Source of the DNA: Liolophura sinensis
Lineage: Eukaryota; Mollusca; Polyplacophora; Chitonida; Chitonidae
Length of the DNA: 64,000 nt
NCBI RefSeq assembly: GCF_032854445.1
Contig: NC_088302.1
Location: 48,578,046 to 48,642,045 of the forward strand
Reading direction: 5' to 3'
The position numbers and the translations under genes are program-made. Each line of letters starts with the position of its first letter. The first letter of the stretch is position 1. Positions 12,201 to 23,926 of the stretch are shown piece after piece. The notes beneath the pieces are model-generated. The model searched no databases. It had not been told where the DNA came from and was given only the letters and a program-made list of their open reading frames with translations.

Positions 12201-13412
12201 GATTCTGTCCTCATTTCCTACTTTTAACATAATTTTGGAGGCGGGTAGACATCGTTTTGGGAATATGCCTTATGATTATTGACGAGGGACGTACAGATTG
12301 AATGACGGCGGGTAAACTACAACATTGCAGGAAATGCATAATTGGCAGACACACTCAATAATAAAACAGAACAAATATTAAGTGAAACACAAACAGAACA
12401 AAAATTGGGAAAAATAATGAAATAAATGAGATAAATTATAACATAGCCTACAAGCATGTATTGTATGCTGTGAACGGTACGTATTTGTTATTATCAGCAG
12501 CAAAAAACTTTTAAATTCATGCTTAAAGCAGAAAAAATTATAAATATCAAACAAATACCATTGAAAAGAGTATCTATTTCATCGCAGGTGCATATCATAA
12601 AAAATTCTAATATGTACCTCAAGTTGATAAATTATAAATGAAGTCAGCGCCAAAATCCACTGTGGGCGACTCCATTTTGCCTAAGTACAGTACAGTTAAC
12701 ACACTCAGACTCGACGTCTAAAGAGCTTTTCAACATTTTCAACTTGGGGAAAATGTTCGAAGTACGAAGCGAAAATCCGAAATCCGAAGTTTTCTCCTCG
12801 CATTTTCCTACTTTTGCCTCTGACATTTGTGTTTTCAACCTTCACAGTTCCACACTATCGACCTCCCCACTTTCTTGTTTTTGACTCTTCGACCTTATTT
12901 TAGACAGTTGAAAGTGAGAAAATGTGAGTGGAATAAACCGGTTTTCATGATAAACGCTGAGAAAAACATAACCTCTTTAATTTGAGAATGTAATAAGAAA
13001 GAGTTTGAACATGTTTCAAATACATCTCAATTTTTCGAAAATTCCAGTATTCCAGTACGAATGATGGCAAACATGATGCATACCATGTTTGGTTATACAG
13101 TACCAAACATGGTAAAAAAAATAATCCTTCTTGTATATTTTAACATACTGGCATATCATACATTGTCCTAGAGTAAATGTCGCTCCTCTCACTACCTCGA
13201 AGCAAGTCCGACAATCGTTGCATTTTGAATGCATCATCAGCTGGTTGTGAATCTCCGGCTTCATACATGTACTTCCATTTTGTTTACATTTGCTTAGAAT
13301 GTATATCATTCCAGAGGTTGTTTCGGTTGCATACTATGTACAGGCGATGAGCAATTATGGAATGAAGGAACGAGATGTGTTATGAGTATAGATCACTTTT
13401 GTTTAGATTCAG

Positions 13413-13422
13413 TCTATATATC
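13413..13422 (+). promoter_or_regulatory. Putative TATA box of paralogue B
   Basis: CTATATATCA lies about 60 bases upstream of the ATG at 13475. This spacing supports the ATG at 13475 rather than the in-frame ATG at 13382, which would lie upstream of the TATA motif. Motif evidence only. Confidence 0.35.
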
Positions 13423-13474
13423 AGCGATACCTGAAGACTCTCCTCAGTTGGAATGCAACCAGGCTGAGCGGATA

Positions 13475-14259
13475 ATGTTGTTTAGGGTGATAACTGTGGT
13501 GTCCTTATTGCTAAGTACTTTAGTGTGTAGTACCGTCTGGGGAGTGGAGCCCAGATCCACGAGGACAGACGCGGAGGAGGATGCTGAAGATGACAGTACA
13601 TCAGAAAGTAATAGGTATCCACCTCGCACCTACATCGCAAGCGATTATACCGCGGAGACATGCAGCTGTGATTGTAACGAGAGGCCAGCAGGAAACTCGG
13701 GTAAGACCTACCGTTTATTTCACGTGTTACACAGAATATACGCTTACAAGAATGACCTAATGTATTGCTTTCTTTGCTTATTTTGTTGAACGCCACTCCC
13801 AATACCTTTTGGCACATACAGTGACGGTGATGGAGAAAACCCGGCAACCGGGCGCATTTGTGTCACGTCTGAAGTACTTACTGGGAGACAAGTGGTCTTT
13901 AACGAACATTTGACTGCGTAACGACCAAACGAGCGCCTTCGACAGCCTATTGTCACCATGACTAGATAAGCAGACCGTCTTACCTATATAGATGCAAGCA
14001 GTATCGGTCAGTACATAAAGAATACTGATTCAGGAAAAACATCAAAGCACAACATGACAAGACCTGGTTTGTCGTATTGCTGGGTGAAGCATAAAAACTC
14101 GTTCACAGCAAGTTTGCCAATCAGACAAACTTGTTATCACTTGTTATACTGTCGTATAGATACCGTTGTTTTATAATCGGATTGTGTGTTCACGATCCGT
14201 GATTTCGTTCTGACTGAAATTCATTGAAGCACGACTAGTTTTCAGTGGGATTTGGCACC

Positions 14260-14312
<53 letters not shown>

Positions 14313-17300
14313 ACATGTCACATGTGGAAAAGTTAGTATGTATCTTGCCACAAGGCGGCGGTTTACGTCTGGCACTCTGGTTTCTTGCACCGCCATAGTA
14401 TAAGTTAAAAAATCTTGAGTATGGCGTTAATCACATTTATATCAATAAATAAAGACATGCACAGTGTGCGCATAACTGCCTGAAAAGTATGTATCTGTGA
14501 TTAGGTGTGAATGTTGTTTAGAACCATATATTTCCTGAGATATATGTTTTACGACCATTTTAAAAATGAAGTTGAAATCTTTTTGTATTTTAGGCTGTGA
14601 GTGGAAAATGGTATTTAAAGCAGTCAAAGGAAATGGCCGCTCTCTGTCCAATGATTTGGCGAGATACTTGTATCCATTAAATGAAGGCTTACGGCAGGCC
14701 GAGGAGATAACAGGCAGATTGCCTTACACCGACAGCCACGCGCTCGACAATTGGGCAGCCTTATATACTAAACGTGTAGGTACCTTATAACATGACATAG
14801 ATATTGCACAGAGTTCTATTCGCGGCATTCAATACAGGATGTTCCAGTTATCGTTAATTTTCACTGTTGTCTTAACAGATGTAACAATATAATGAAAGCA
14901 ACAATGCAAACATTTCACATAAGAAATACTATTCAATTTGAATATTGGAAAATAGTTGGTGAAGATTTTTATTTTGGAAAGAAATGGCGCCTACTGAAAA
15001 CATTACCTCTGTTCGGTAGGACTATAGCGTTCTGCCCACCTTAAATACTTCAAAACTCTCAAAAAGACAGGCTTCATTTTTCATCATTCTGTGCTCAAAT
15101 ACACGCGCCCGTTGAGCGTTTACAAGGATATCTAATATTACATTTTATGTGTAAAATATAAGATTTTATCCAAAATATTCATGGAGCTCTACCTATTCAC
15201 ATGTTTTTCCTTTTGAAACCTTGAGTAATAATACCCAACAAAACTGACTTTCCCTTAAGAGTTTTAGAAACAACTGTACTATGTGAGTTTCTGAAGCCAC
15301 ACAGAAATGTCAGTTTCAACATATGCATTAACAAATGACGATAAATTTTTCAACAATAAAAATCCTCACAAAGGTGTCATATGATACCATAATGAAACTA
15401 TTTTTTTGTATATCAAGGTTAAACTTGAACTTTTTAATGGTGGAGAAAGAAAGGTCTGGTTTTATTTCGACGGAACCGCCAGCATGCGTTACACATGGTT
15501 TTCACAGGATCGCCTAATTGCTTCGTCATATCCTTCCCTGAAAGACGGAACTGCGGGTCGATTCTCATTTGGGACATTGTCGTAAGTTTACAGTACTTCT
15601 TCAATTCTAATTTAAGTAATATTAAAACAACTGTTAAAGAACTTAACTCGCAGTGAAGTAGGTTAAGAGAGACGTGGGATTGAGGAATGGGGGAAGATTT
15701 ATGGGCTCGGGTGATAACGTTGGAGAGTTGAGAGGTGGGGTATGAAGTCTTCAAATATCATTCTTGCCTCTGCTTCTCTCCGTTGACGATCTGGCTTCAC
15801 GAAGCTCGCGTATCGTCACAACGCATTTAATTGACAGGGCGATATCCGCACAGTGATAGTAGTTATGTACAAGTAACATAGGAGCAACTCTACGAGTTAT
15901 TTATGGATTTGACCACAGGATGCCGCTATAAACATGGTTGGGAGGGCTTTGAACTTGTTTACCATATTAAACCATCCATTGGTCTTCACATATTTTAATT
16001 TACCACGCACAAATTTCAACTGTATTTATAACTTCTCTGCCCGGTTTCTTCCCTTATAAGTATAGTGTTTTTGATAACGACGTAAAACAACATTCAAATT
16101 AAAAAATATTTCTAAATTTCTCAAATGCACAACAACACTTTTGTTGTGCAACCACATGACCAAACTTCAGCTTAACATATAAACACGGATACACTGTAGG
16201 TTGTACATAAGGTTGTTACCTATGAATAGAAAACATTCACTGGTTAGTTGGGCTATGGGTTTACTAGCCCAGAATTAATCGACATCCATGACCAACACCT
16301 ATGAAACTCTCGCACCAACAGGAAATTCTGCCTTAAACAGACACTTACTCATCTGTAAACTGAATTCTATTTACACAATTTTATTAGTGAAGAAGTGTAT
16401 ACGTTTTATTACATTAAAGATACAAAATGGGTAGTAACAAACCATATTGTAATACAACATGATGGTTACATTACATACATTTTCTGCCCATAATGTAGTA
16501 ATGTTAAATCTCCGGTAGCTCTTGCTACACATAGTGTAATAAATGTTACATTATTGTAATCTTTGTACACCATAATTCTCCTACAGGCCATATGTATATA
16601 TTTCTGTTCACATTCTGTCATCTGAAGCCAACATGATTTTTATCTACCCTCCACCTTTAAAATAAAATTGCAACGCATCTCCAGAAAATTCAAGGCGAAG
16701 TAATAAAGTGCGTATTTTGTTGTCATTTCCTATTCATTGCTGAAAAAAGAGGTAGGAACTCCGCGTTGTAGTGTTCATATTGTTATTTCAGAATGCACCT
16801 ACAAGTACTTGTAATTGTTCAAAATCGATTCATTCTTGTGCAACTATTTTCACAGCCCTGAATTTAAATTGTTCCAAGATGTTATTGCCTTGGTAGACAA
16901 CATAAGTAATAATAGTTAAAAAGATAGCGGCATGCTGGGTAATGGGCGGAGTCAGGAATGCATTGATGGGGCTTTACACCCGACACGTAATATGTGATCA
17001 ACTTTGCTTCCTGCTGTTTCTCAGTCTGCCAGTTTGAAATTGTTTTCACCTTTTCTTATAATTAGATGTAACAAATGAATTTTATTTTATTTTTTGAAAG
17101 CGCCTATGTATAGGATAACACAACATTCATACAGAGATCCACGTCAGAAGATTCTGTAATGAAAAACACATTAAAGTCCATTGTACACGGTATTTGACTG
17201 AACAATATGGTAGGCTTTTCCACTGGGTGTAGTTTGTTTCATCATTTGCAGAGGTGTTATAGTCAAAACAGCTTACTTTACAAGCTTATCAACGAACATA

Positions 17301-18996
17301 ACAATTCTCCTTGAATAACTAGGATGTCATTGGAGGCAATGGAGTTCAGCATGAAGACTTAAAAGTACTCTTACTACATTTTCCATGCAATAATATGAAC
17401 GTTCTATCTACCAATGTGCAAGCGAGATGAGTTACGTAATACTGGCGAAACTCAATTTGGACGGTGACCATAGATTTATTTTGCTTTTACCTGAAAACCG
17501 GCGACAACCTGAAACAAACAGATGATATCTGATGTAGTAATATTATATTTTGGAAGGCCATTTTCTATCACCTCTGGAATTTCCTGTGACACGGACTGCG
17601 GTTACCTGCGTGTAATTGAAGACGTTTCTGTGGAAAGATGTGATTACGAGAATCGAGAACGGCTGCCATATTTCCTGTACAGCGCTCATGAGGACGCGTG
17701 CGCACTGTATAACAATCCAGGCAAGTCTACGTATGAGCAGTTGTAGATAATTTGTAGTTCCCGAGGAGATAAACATTTTTTTCTATTTTCCGCGTGTTTG
17801 TCAGAATGCATGGTATATATAAGTGTGAATGTGTGGTAGCCGTGCGGTGGTCGAGAGAGTCTTTTAATCCCGAGTACAAAGAAAGCATTAGTTTAATATC
17901 CTCATGATACATGGGCTTTTCGAGAATTCCCTAAATTCAGCTTCCTCTGGACTCAGGTGTTGATGGCTAGTTTAAGCGATGATTCATGGATGATCTTAAA
18001 TGTTCATCGAAGACCACGTTCTTTCCACTGATATGGCGTACATAATGAGCTACCTCTGCTATTGAAAATATATAGATCTGGAAAGTTCTTCAAAGACTTG
18101 CCTCTATGAAGCTGAAAGTAATTATATATATGGAATATTTGCTAGCAGAGCTTAGCATCAAGCAATCAAATCAAATCGCTCTTTGTGCGGAAAGCCTTTC
18201 CGTCAGAATTGTTGGTCACTATTTAAACAAAGTGCAGTATTCTAAATTCGTTTGAAAGGAGACGCCTTCAAAACATATCACCATCATCGGCATAATCAGT
18301 GTTCTAATCCGGGAACCTCTACTTGCATTAAGGAATGCTGCCAGCAGATTTGTACATTTAGTCTTTCAGAATACACTTCCACCTAATTTATAGGGTGTGG
18401 TGTGGGTTCGTTGTGAGTTTACAAAGCAAGAGTAAAATCAAAGTTCTTCAGAAGCGAAATGGTTTGCACAAAAGAAATACTTTTCGTCTTTTAAAACCAA
18501 GGTGAAATGAGTTGAATGCTTTTATGCGTTAAATGGCTGCTATGCAGGAAAGCGTTTACTTTGCGGCAGTCGATTTGTTCCAGGTCAAAGAAATTGAAGG
18601 TTGAAATACAACTCGGGTAGCTCGGGTATGGTTTAATCAGACGGTTTGTCGTGTACTTATTGAATCACCCACAAATATGATAGCTTCACTTAAATGATAC
18701 CATATCATACAAATTCTTGATTTATTTATTTAGTTCATTGGTGTTTGACGCCGTACTCGAAAGTATTTCACTTATACCACGGGGGCGGAGCCCGGGGAAA
18801 ACCCACGACCACCAGCATGTTGATGACAGATCTACTCACGTACAGCCAGTCTGAGGTATATAAATATGTATGTTTCCTTTTTTTTACAGAGGAGGCGCTG
18901 GTTGCTGATCGATTGGTGATTTCTGTCATGATATGTGACCATGGCATGGACTACTTTACCTTGAGTGAACATTCTTACCTTTTGGACTTATATTAG
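13475..18996 (+). CDS. Five-exon gene for a secreted protein, paralogue B of the gene at 1922
   Basis: Exons are 13475-13700, 14594-14775, 15418-15581, 17557-17720 and 18890-18996, with phases 1, 0, 2, 1 exactly as in paralogue A. They give a 280-residue protein. A signal peptide occupies residues 1-23 (hydrophobic VITVVSLLLSTLVCS). An acidic disordered stretch (DAEEDAEDD at 32-40) follows, then CxCxC at C63, C65 and C67, and the conserved domain from CEWKMVFKAV (77-86) through LDNW, VWFYFDGTAS and CGYLRVIEDVSVERC to LPYFLYS. The C-terminus is longer than in A, ending DLDLY-like with a stop at 18996. Intron 4 starts with GC rather than GT (CAG then GCAAGT), an accepted minor donor class. An in-frame ATG at 13382 would add 31 residues before the signal peptide and is judged less likely. 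The acceptor of exon 4 has a weak pyrimidine tract. Function is unknown; it is probably extracellular. Confidence 0.85.
14263..14311. repeat. (TG)n microsatellite in intron 1 of paralogue B
   Basis: About 24 uninterrupted TG dinucleotides. It is a likely length polymorphism. Confidence 0.98.
14350..14454 (+). mobile_element. Diverged SINE (family A) 3' part in intron 1 of paralogue B
   Basis: The tail AAAATCTTGAGTATGGCGTT and a CAATAAATAAA end follow a diverged core (ACTCTGGTTTCTTGCACCGC). It lies directly after the TG microsatellite region. Confidence 0.5.
16034..16110 (+). mobile_element. Degenerate SINE (family A) tail in intron 3 of paralogue B
   Basis: CTGCCCGGTTTCTTCCCTTA is followed by AACGACGTAAAACAACATTC, which corresponds to the CCCGGTTTCC...ACGGCGTAAAACACCA tail of family A. 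Confidence 0.45.
18719..18826 (-). mobile_element. SINE (family A) inverted in intron 4 of paralogue B
   Basis: On the plus strand it reads TTTATTTATT, then TTGGTGTTTGACGCCGTACT, then AGTATTTCACTTATACCACG, the reverse complement of the family A tail. It ends about 64 bases before exon 5, just upstream of that exon's pyrimidine tract. Confidence 0.7.
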
Positions 18997-19964
18997 AATA
19001 TATATTACAATATGCTCTCTGAAAAGAGTTTGACTATAAATCTTTGCACGTGGTATAATTTGAGAAAGTTTTATGCAGAAATAATTTAAACATTTAGGGT
19101 TCGATATGATTGACTGTGGTCCTGGATTATTTACGGTTATTAAAACTTTTTCTGTGTTATACAACAAATTTTCAACCGATATAATCTCAACTCCTAGTTG
19201 AGTTTCAATAACTCACTGGGATTGGTTTTTGCATATCTGTCGCCTCCAGGCTAACATTTGTGACCTGGACTTAACATGGCTAATCTAACTGTTTTAATAG
19301 GGGAGTTTGGAGATGGAAATCTTTTGTCTTCAAAGGTGAAAACACTTCTTCTGTGTCATGTGACTGGTGAAACATGTTATGCAACCTTTGCCGAAAAATT
19401 GACGAAGTGATCACCTCTCTCACATCTTTTCTTTAGAGGCTTCAAATTCACAAGCGCTCAGCTTCTCAATTTTCTCTATCATTAGTCCATTCTAAATTAT
19501 TTGACGACACTTTTTTCATACGCCCATGTTACAGTGTAGGTGATCAAAACGGTTGGCTAACATTTTTGACACATTACACGATACAGTTGGACTTTTTCTG
19601 CCTTCAAAGGATGAAGGAGTTCGATCAGGAAACTGCCTTATTCATGTGTGTGGGTGGGAAAAAACAAATCATTTCAGTAGATACCTAACACACCCTCTGG
19701 CGTAGAACCGTTGTCAAGCCAGCTGCAAATAGTTCGGAACACGAGATTTATCCTCAAGGGTAATGGATCTTCAAGAGAGTTTGTTACAGAGCCGTGCCAC
19801 GATAGAAAGCATATATGTTAGATTAACTCTGTCAAATTAATACTATGATGTGTTCAGCAACTACATGATGTTATTTTTTGACTGGATTTTAAAGGTCGCT
19901 TTCAGGATTATTTAGGCCATATCACGACGGTGTCTCATACGAGACTCGATTCCGACATATTTAA

Positions 19965-20205
19965 AACGCTGCCTCACTGACTCGACATGCCGAAGACACC
20001 AGACACGAGGCACTGTTCAGTCACATTATGCCGACTCCGGTTTAACCTGTGCTTGATTCATTCCTCTTAAGCTGAGCGTCAAGCGATGTAGTGCGAAGAT
20101 TACCAATGATGAAAAAAACGTAGATATGAATGGATTCTGCTATGAACTCCAGATGTAGCGTTTACGAGGAAGACGCTCTATCAACTACGCCACCATAGCT
20201 GGTGC
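19965..20205 (-). mobile_element. tRNA-derived SINE-like element (family B)
   Basis: On the minus strand the head TGGCGTAGTTGATAGAGCGT resembles a tRNA A box and GGAGTTCATAGCAGAATCC a B box. The body ACCGGAGTCGGCATAATGTG and GGTGTCTTCGGCATG match the other family B copies. Confidence 0.5.
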
Positions 20206-21049
20206 CTTTGGTCATAATGCGTTTTCCAACATACCAGTATGTAGAAAATCTAGTAATTCAACGTGTCCTAACGAGTTACCCGTTGCGTAAGATGTGGCGA
20301 TGTTAGCACTCACATTTTATGGCATTTAACACGTGGTATCCATTGAACACGATGGCATTCTGACACCTGTGGGTGAATGTGCAATCGTGGGCGCAAATGA
20401 GGATATTTCTCCCATGCTGAGACTAAAGCTGTGCCACTTAATGGACTTACACTGGATGTCACTTTGCACAATTAGTACATGTATAGCCCAGAAAATACCA
20501 GCTGCGGATCTGTGAGAATCTGAGCGTATATGGGAATCTCCACTCATCCCACATTCGCATCAGGAACCTATTGCTTTTTTACCTTTTTTTCTTGATGAAG
20601 TACTCCTCTAAATATAATCCAAAAGGGATCCTGTGTCCACTCATGTGAAAACAAACAACACAGTTTTGACGGTAATAGAATTGGTTACTGAAGGGACGTG
20701 ATGTCAGAATAATGGGGAAATACTTACTTTAGCCTGCGAGCGGACTTCTGTTGCACACCCATTTCCATTATGTAGCAGTTATGACTTTGGTAGCGAAATT
20801 ATGCTGTTGATATTCTTAATTATAATGTGGGAACGGCAAATTTGGATAAATCAACAACTGGTAGAAAATCAAAAGTATTTATAAAGTATATAAAGTAGTT
20901 TTTGTGTTTGTCCTTTCTTGTCTCTAGCTTACGTTTTGTTTTCACACACTGGGTGCTAATTTGTACGTATGTGTATTGAGTATAGAAGATTGATTATTTC
21001 TTGGTATCACGATACCAAAGAGATATTTTCCCATATACTTGAACAGTTT

Positions 21050-21155
21050 TATTTCCCCGGTTTTCTCTCACCATAAGGCTGTACACTGTCGTTTGAGTGA
21101 AATATTCTTGAGTGCGGTGTAAGATGCCAGTTAAATAAATAAATAAATAAACAAA
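21050..21155 (+). mobile_element. SINE (family A), 3' part
   Basis: CCCCGGTTTTCTCTCACCAT is followed by GAGTGAAATATTCTTGAGTG and a TAAATAAATAAATAAATAAA tail. Confidence 0.65.
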
Positions 21156-21281
21156 GCCTCTTACATTATTCGGAGCATTTTTGTTATCAGAAAGTGGCAC
21201 AAGCATCATAGTATGTTTGGATTCAGTTTTATTTTGGAGTATTACTAAAGGGTTTAAACGATATCCGAGAAAGTGAAACAT

Positions 21282-21470
21282 AATATTTATTTACTTATGT
21301 ATTTATTTTTATGTATGTATTTATCTATTTGAATGGTGTTTTAAGACGTACATGTACTCAGGAAAATTCCACGTTCACGATTGCGGCCAGCATTATGCTT
21401 GTGGGGGGAAGGAGGCGGGAGGGAAACCAGCCACAGCCCGGGAGAAACCCCGATAGCGTGCGACCGGAGA
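21282..21470 (-). mobile_element. SINE (family A), inverted
   Basis: A TTTATT-rich head (21284-21330) precedes GAATGGTGTTTTAAGACGTA, then GCGGCCAGCATTATGCTTGT and GGGAAACCAGCCACAGCCCG. This is the reverse complement of the family A core and tail. A CAC trinucleotide run at about 21537-21561 lies just beyond it. Confidence 0.55.
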
Positions 21471-21894
21471 GGAAGCCTGCATGAGCTGAACATGAACTCA
21501 CAAAGACCGCAATGGTGAGAGACACGCCACCACCATCATCACCGCCACCACCACCACCACCACACTGCATGACTATCACAAGTGACACTGAAAACCTAGA
21601 ACTATTGTCAGTTTGTACCTTACCATCTGTAATGTTTCATCGCAAACAGTAGGTGTAAAATATCACGACAAAGAGGAAAAAAACATGCTTTCTACAGTTT
21701 TACTGCGTTTAAGTTGACACAACATTCCAAAATTATGCTCATGCTTTTATGTGCAGGTTCAACTGCTACAGTTTGGCTAATAAAGACTAGTTAGATGTTG
21801 TGGCATGCTTTTTGAAAGTATTTTTTATTGATCGAGGCGAAGTAAAACCAGAAAAACCATTTCATTTTGAGAGCATATACTATATTCGTTTGCT

Positions 21895-22190
21895 CTCAAA
21901 ATGTTTGACGTCGTACTTAACAATTTTTCATTCACATGACAACGAAGGAATGTGTCTCCTTGTCGCAGGGCGGTTTTGCACCGCTCTTTTATCTAGTGCT
22001 GCTTAACTGAGACGCCTTAACGAAGGCAAGTAAGCCGCACTGCCCGAGCCATTATAGTGCATTATCCCCTTCATGCTGAAAGCCAAGTGAGGAAGTTACA
22101 ACTTCCTCTTTTAAAGTTTTAGATGTGACTCGACCCAGGATTGACCCTGGATCTACACCTCCCGAAGCGGACATTCAACCAACCAATACA
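21895..22190 (-). mobile_element. tRNA-derived interspersed element (related to family B)
   Basis: GTCGTACTTAACAATTTTTC and ATTCACATGACAACGAAGGA match the end of the copy at 10545-10830. Near the other end the minus strand reads GATCCAGGGTCAATCCTGGG, which is B-box-like. Confidence 0.4.
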
Positions 22191-22573
22191 TATTAAGGCC
22201 TGTACCTACTGTGCTATGAATAAGGTCTGTTTATTAGATGCTAATTGCCCTGAAGTACTCTCAGTGCTGTACTGGGATTTAACAGTCTCGTGAAAAGACT
22301 GAAAACGGACTAGACCTTGGGGTTGCTTAGTCCACCAGTATGACACTGGTACAGTTCCCCAAGCACGATAAAATAGCATTGGGACACCGATTTACTTGTT
22401 CATGATTTTCTCCTTGTACAAACATATTAGAACAAGCCTGGACCGATTGAGAATGCTTTACAATTCCTCAGCAGAAATGAGAACATCTTTTATAAGCCCG
22501 ACTTCTCAATAGATGAAAACAGTTCTTGGAAATCCAATGATAAATATATAGATACACAATTAAGAAGACAGTC

Positions 22574-22787
22574 TGGCCTCGGCATCACGAAGCGATCTTA
22601 GAGTCAAAATTTCAAATCACTCCAAAATTATTATTTTTGATATAATAAGGTCAAAATGCTGCTCGACAACGTAACTTTTGGGTATGCTGTTGTTCAACAA
22701 ATTTCAGATAAAATAACGGGAAGGAATATAAAAATTTTAATAATTAAAATTTTGACTGAAGTTCAAGATATCTTCGTGATCCGGGGT
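22574..22787. mobile_element. Palindromic MITE
   Basis: The ends are imperfect inverted repeats: CATCACGAAGCGATCTTAGA plus GTCAAAATTT on the left, and AAATTTTGACTGAAGTTCAA plus GATATCTTCGTGATCCGGGG on the right. The element is about 214 bases, AT-rich in the middle and has no coding capacity. A partial relative lies at 54097-54262. Confidence 0.6.
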
Positions 22788-22866
22788 TCAGGGCCTTGGT
22801 CAAGTACTTGACGAGGTGTAGCGGTTTTATTCTGGCTCTGCTGAGATACTTTCACCCAAAACCCTG

Positions 22867-22930
22867 ACTGCCGGCATATATATGAAATATTCTTAATTGG
22901 TGTAAAATATACATGAAATAAATAAATCAC
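22867..22930 (+). mobile_element. SINE (family A) tail, degenerate
   Basis: CTGCCGGCATATATATGAAA and TATTCTTAATTGGTGTAAAA are followed by a short AAATAAATAAAT. The core is mostly lost. Confidence 0.4.
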
Positions 22931-23059
22931 CTGACACGTAGTCTTTCACAAAGCGTACATTACGAATCAACAAGGTGATAATATATGACTAGGTAAAGTC
23001 ATTATTTTTTTTAGTAGACTAGAGACAATACGCGCGTTTGCGGTCATAACGAAAGCACC

Positions 23060-23228
23060 ACAGATAACACTCAACCCAGTCATATTATACTGACACCGGA
23101 GCAAATCTCCCATTTCTTAGTGCCAAGCGGGTTAGCAACAAGTAACATTTTAAAACCCGACCCGGATTTGATCCCTATATCTTCCGACGCTCTACCCATT
23201 GGGTAACCGAAGCGGTCGTATTGAGATG
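23060..23228 (-). mobile_element. tRNA-derived SINE-like element (family B)
   Basis: On the minus strand the head reads CGGTTACCCAATGGGTAGAG (A-box region) and AGGGATCAAATCCGGGTCGG (B box). The body (CTCCGGTGTCAGTATAATAT, GACTGGG) matches family B. Confidence 0.6.
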
Positions 23229-23612
23229 CATAGCGTGCTTTACATACATGTTTTAACGGAAGTCGGACAGATTGTACCTCCTGCTAACTGTTGTAGAACG
23301 CAAAAGTGACACACGCTTTGTAAGTCTTATACAAGGAAATAAACGATGTTGAAGAAAAGGAGAGTTACACTCACGTTTTCCTTTTCAGGTACACACAGAA
23401 TAGAAAAATACATAAACTTTACAGAAATGGTACAACAAAGAACACGTAGGAGATAAGCAAATCATTTTTATTCTTGTGTACTTCGTCAAAGGCCAATCAA
23501 ATAAAGCAGATCAAATATTTTTTCGTAAGCTTTAAACATAATTTGAATACTGTTTCCAGTGATATCAGAAAAAAATATAGAAATATTGTCAAGGGAAGAG
23601 AACACTTTATGA

Positions 23613-23618
23613 TTTATT
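23613..23618 (-). terminator. Candidate poly(A) signal of the fucosyltransferase gene
   Basis: AATAAA on the minus strand lies about 310 bases after the stop codon at 23927. A second AATAAA lies at 23467-23472. I cannot tell which is used. Confidence 0.35.
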
Positions 23619-23926
23619 TTGATTGAGAGACAGATAGAATATATAGAAAGAGATTCCACTGTCTACAGCATGAGTTAATTCATGTATGGTTGGTATGCTT
23701 GTTTAACTGTTAAACATAGACTAAAAATAGCTTTACATTGGAATGGTTGTGCCGCTGTTGACACAAGGTTATAAAGCATTTATGTGATAAAAGTTTGAAT
23801 TTCCACATGGATAGGCTATAGTTTCTTCAGAAGATTATAATGCTCTGGTGACTTAAATCGTGTGAACTGCATTAGGTTTCTGAGAATGTCACATTATCTA
23901 CTCTAGGTGAAATGACAACCAACCAA

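Noticed and set aside
13382-13474. Upstream in-frame ATG as the start of paralogue B
   Set aside because: It would place 31 polar residues before the signal peptide and lies upstream of the TATA-like motif. Paralogue A starts directly with its signal peptide.
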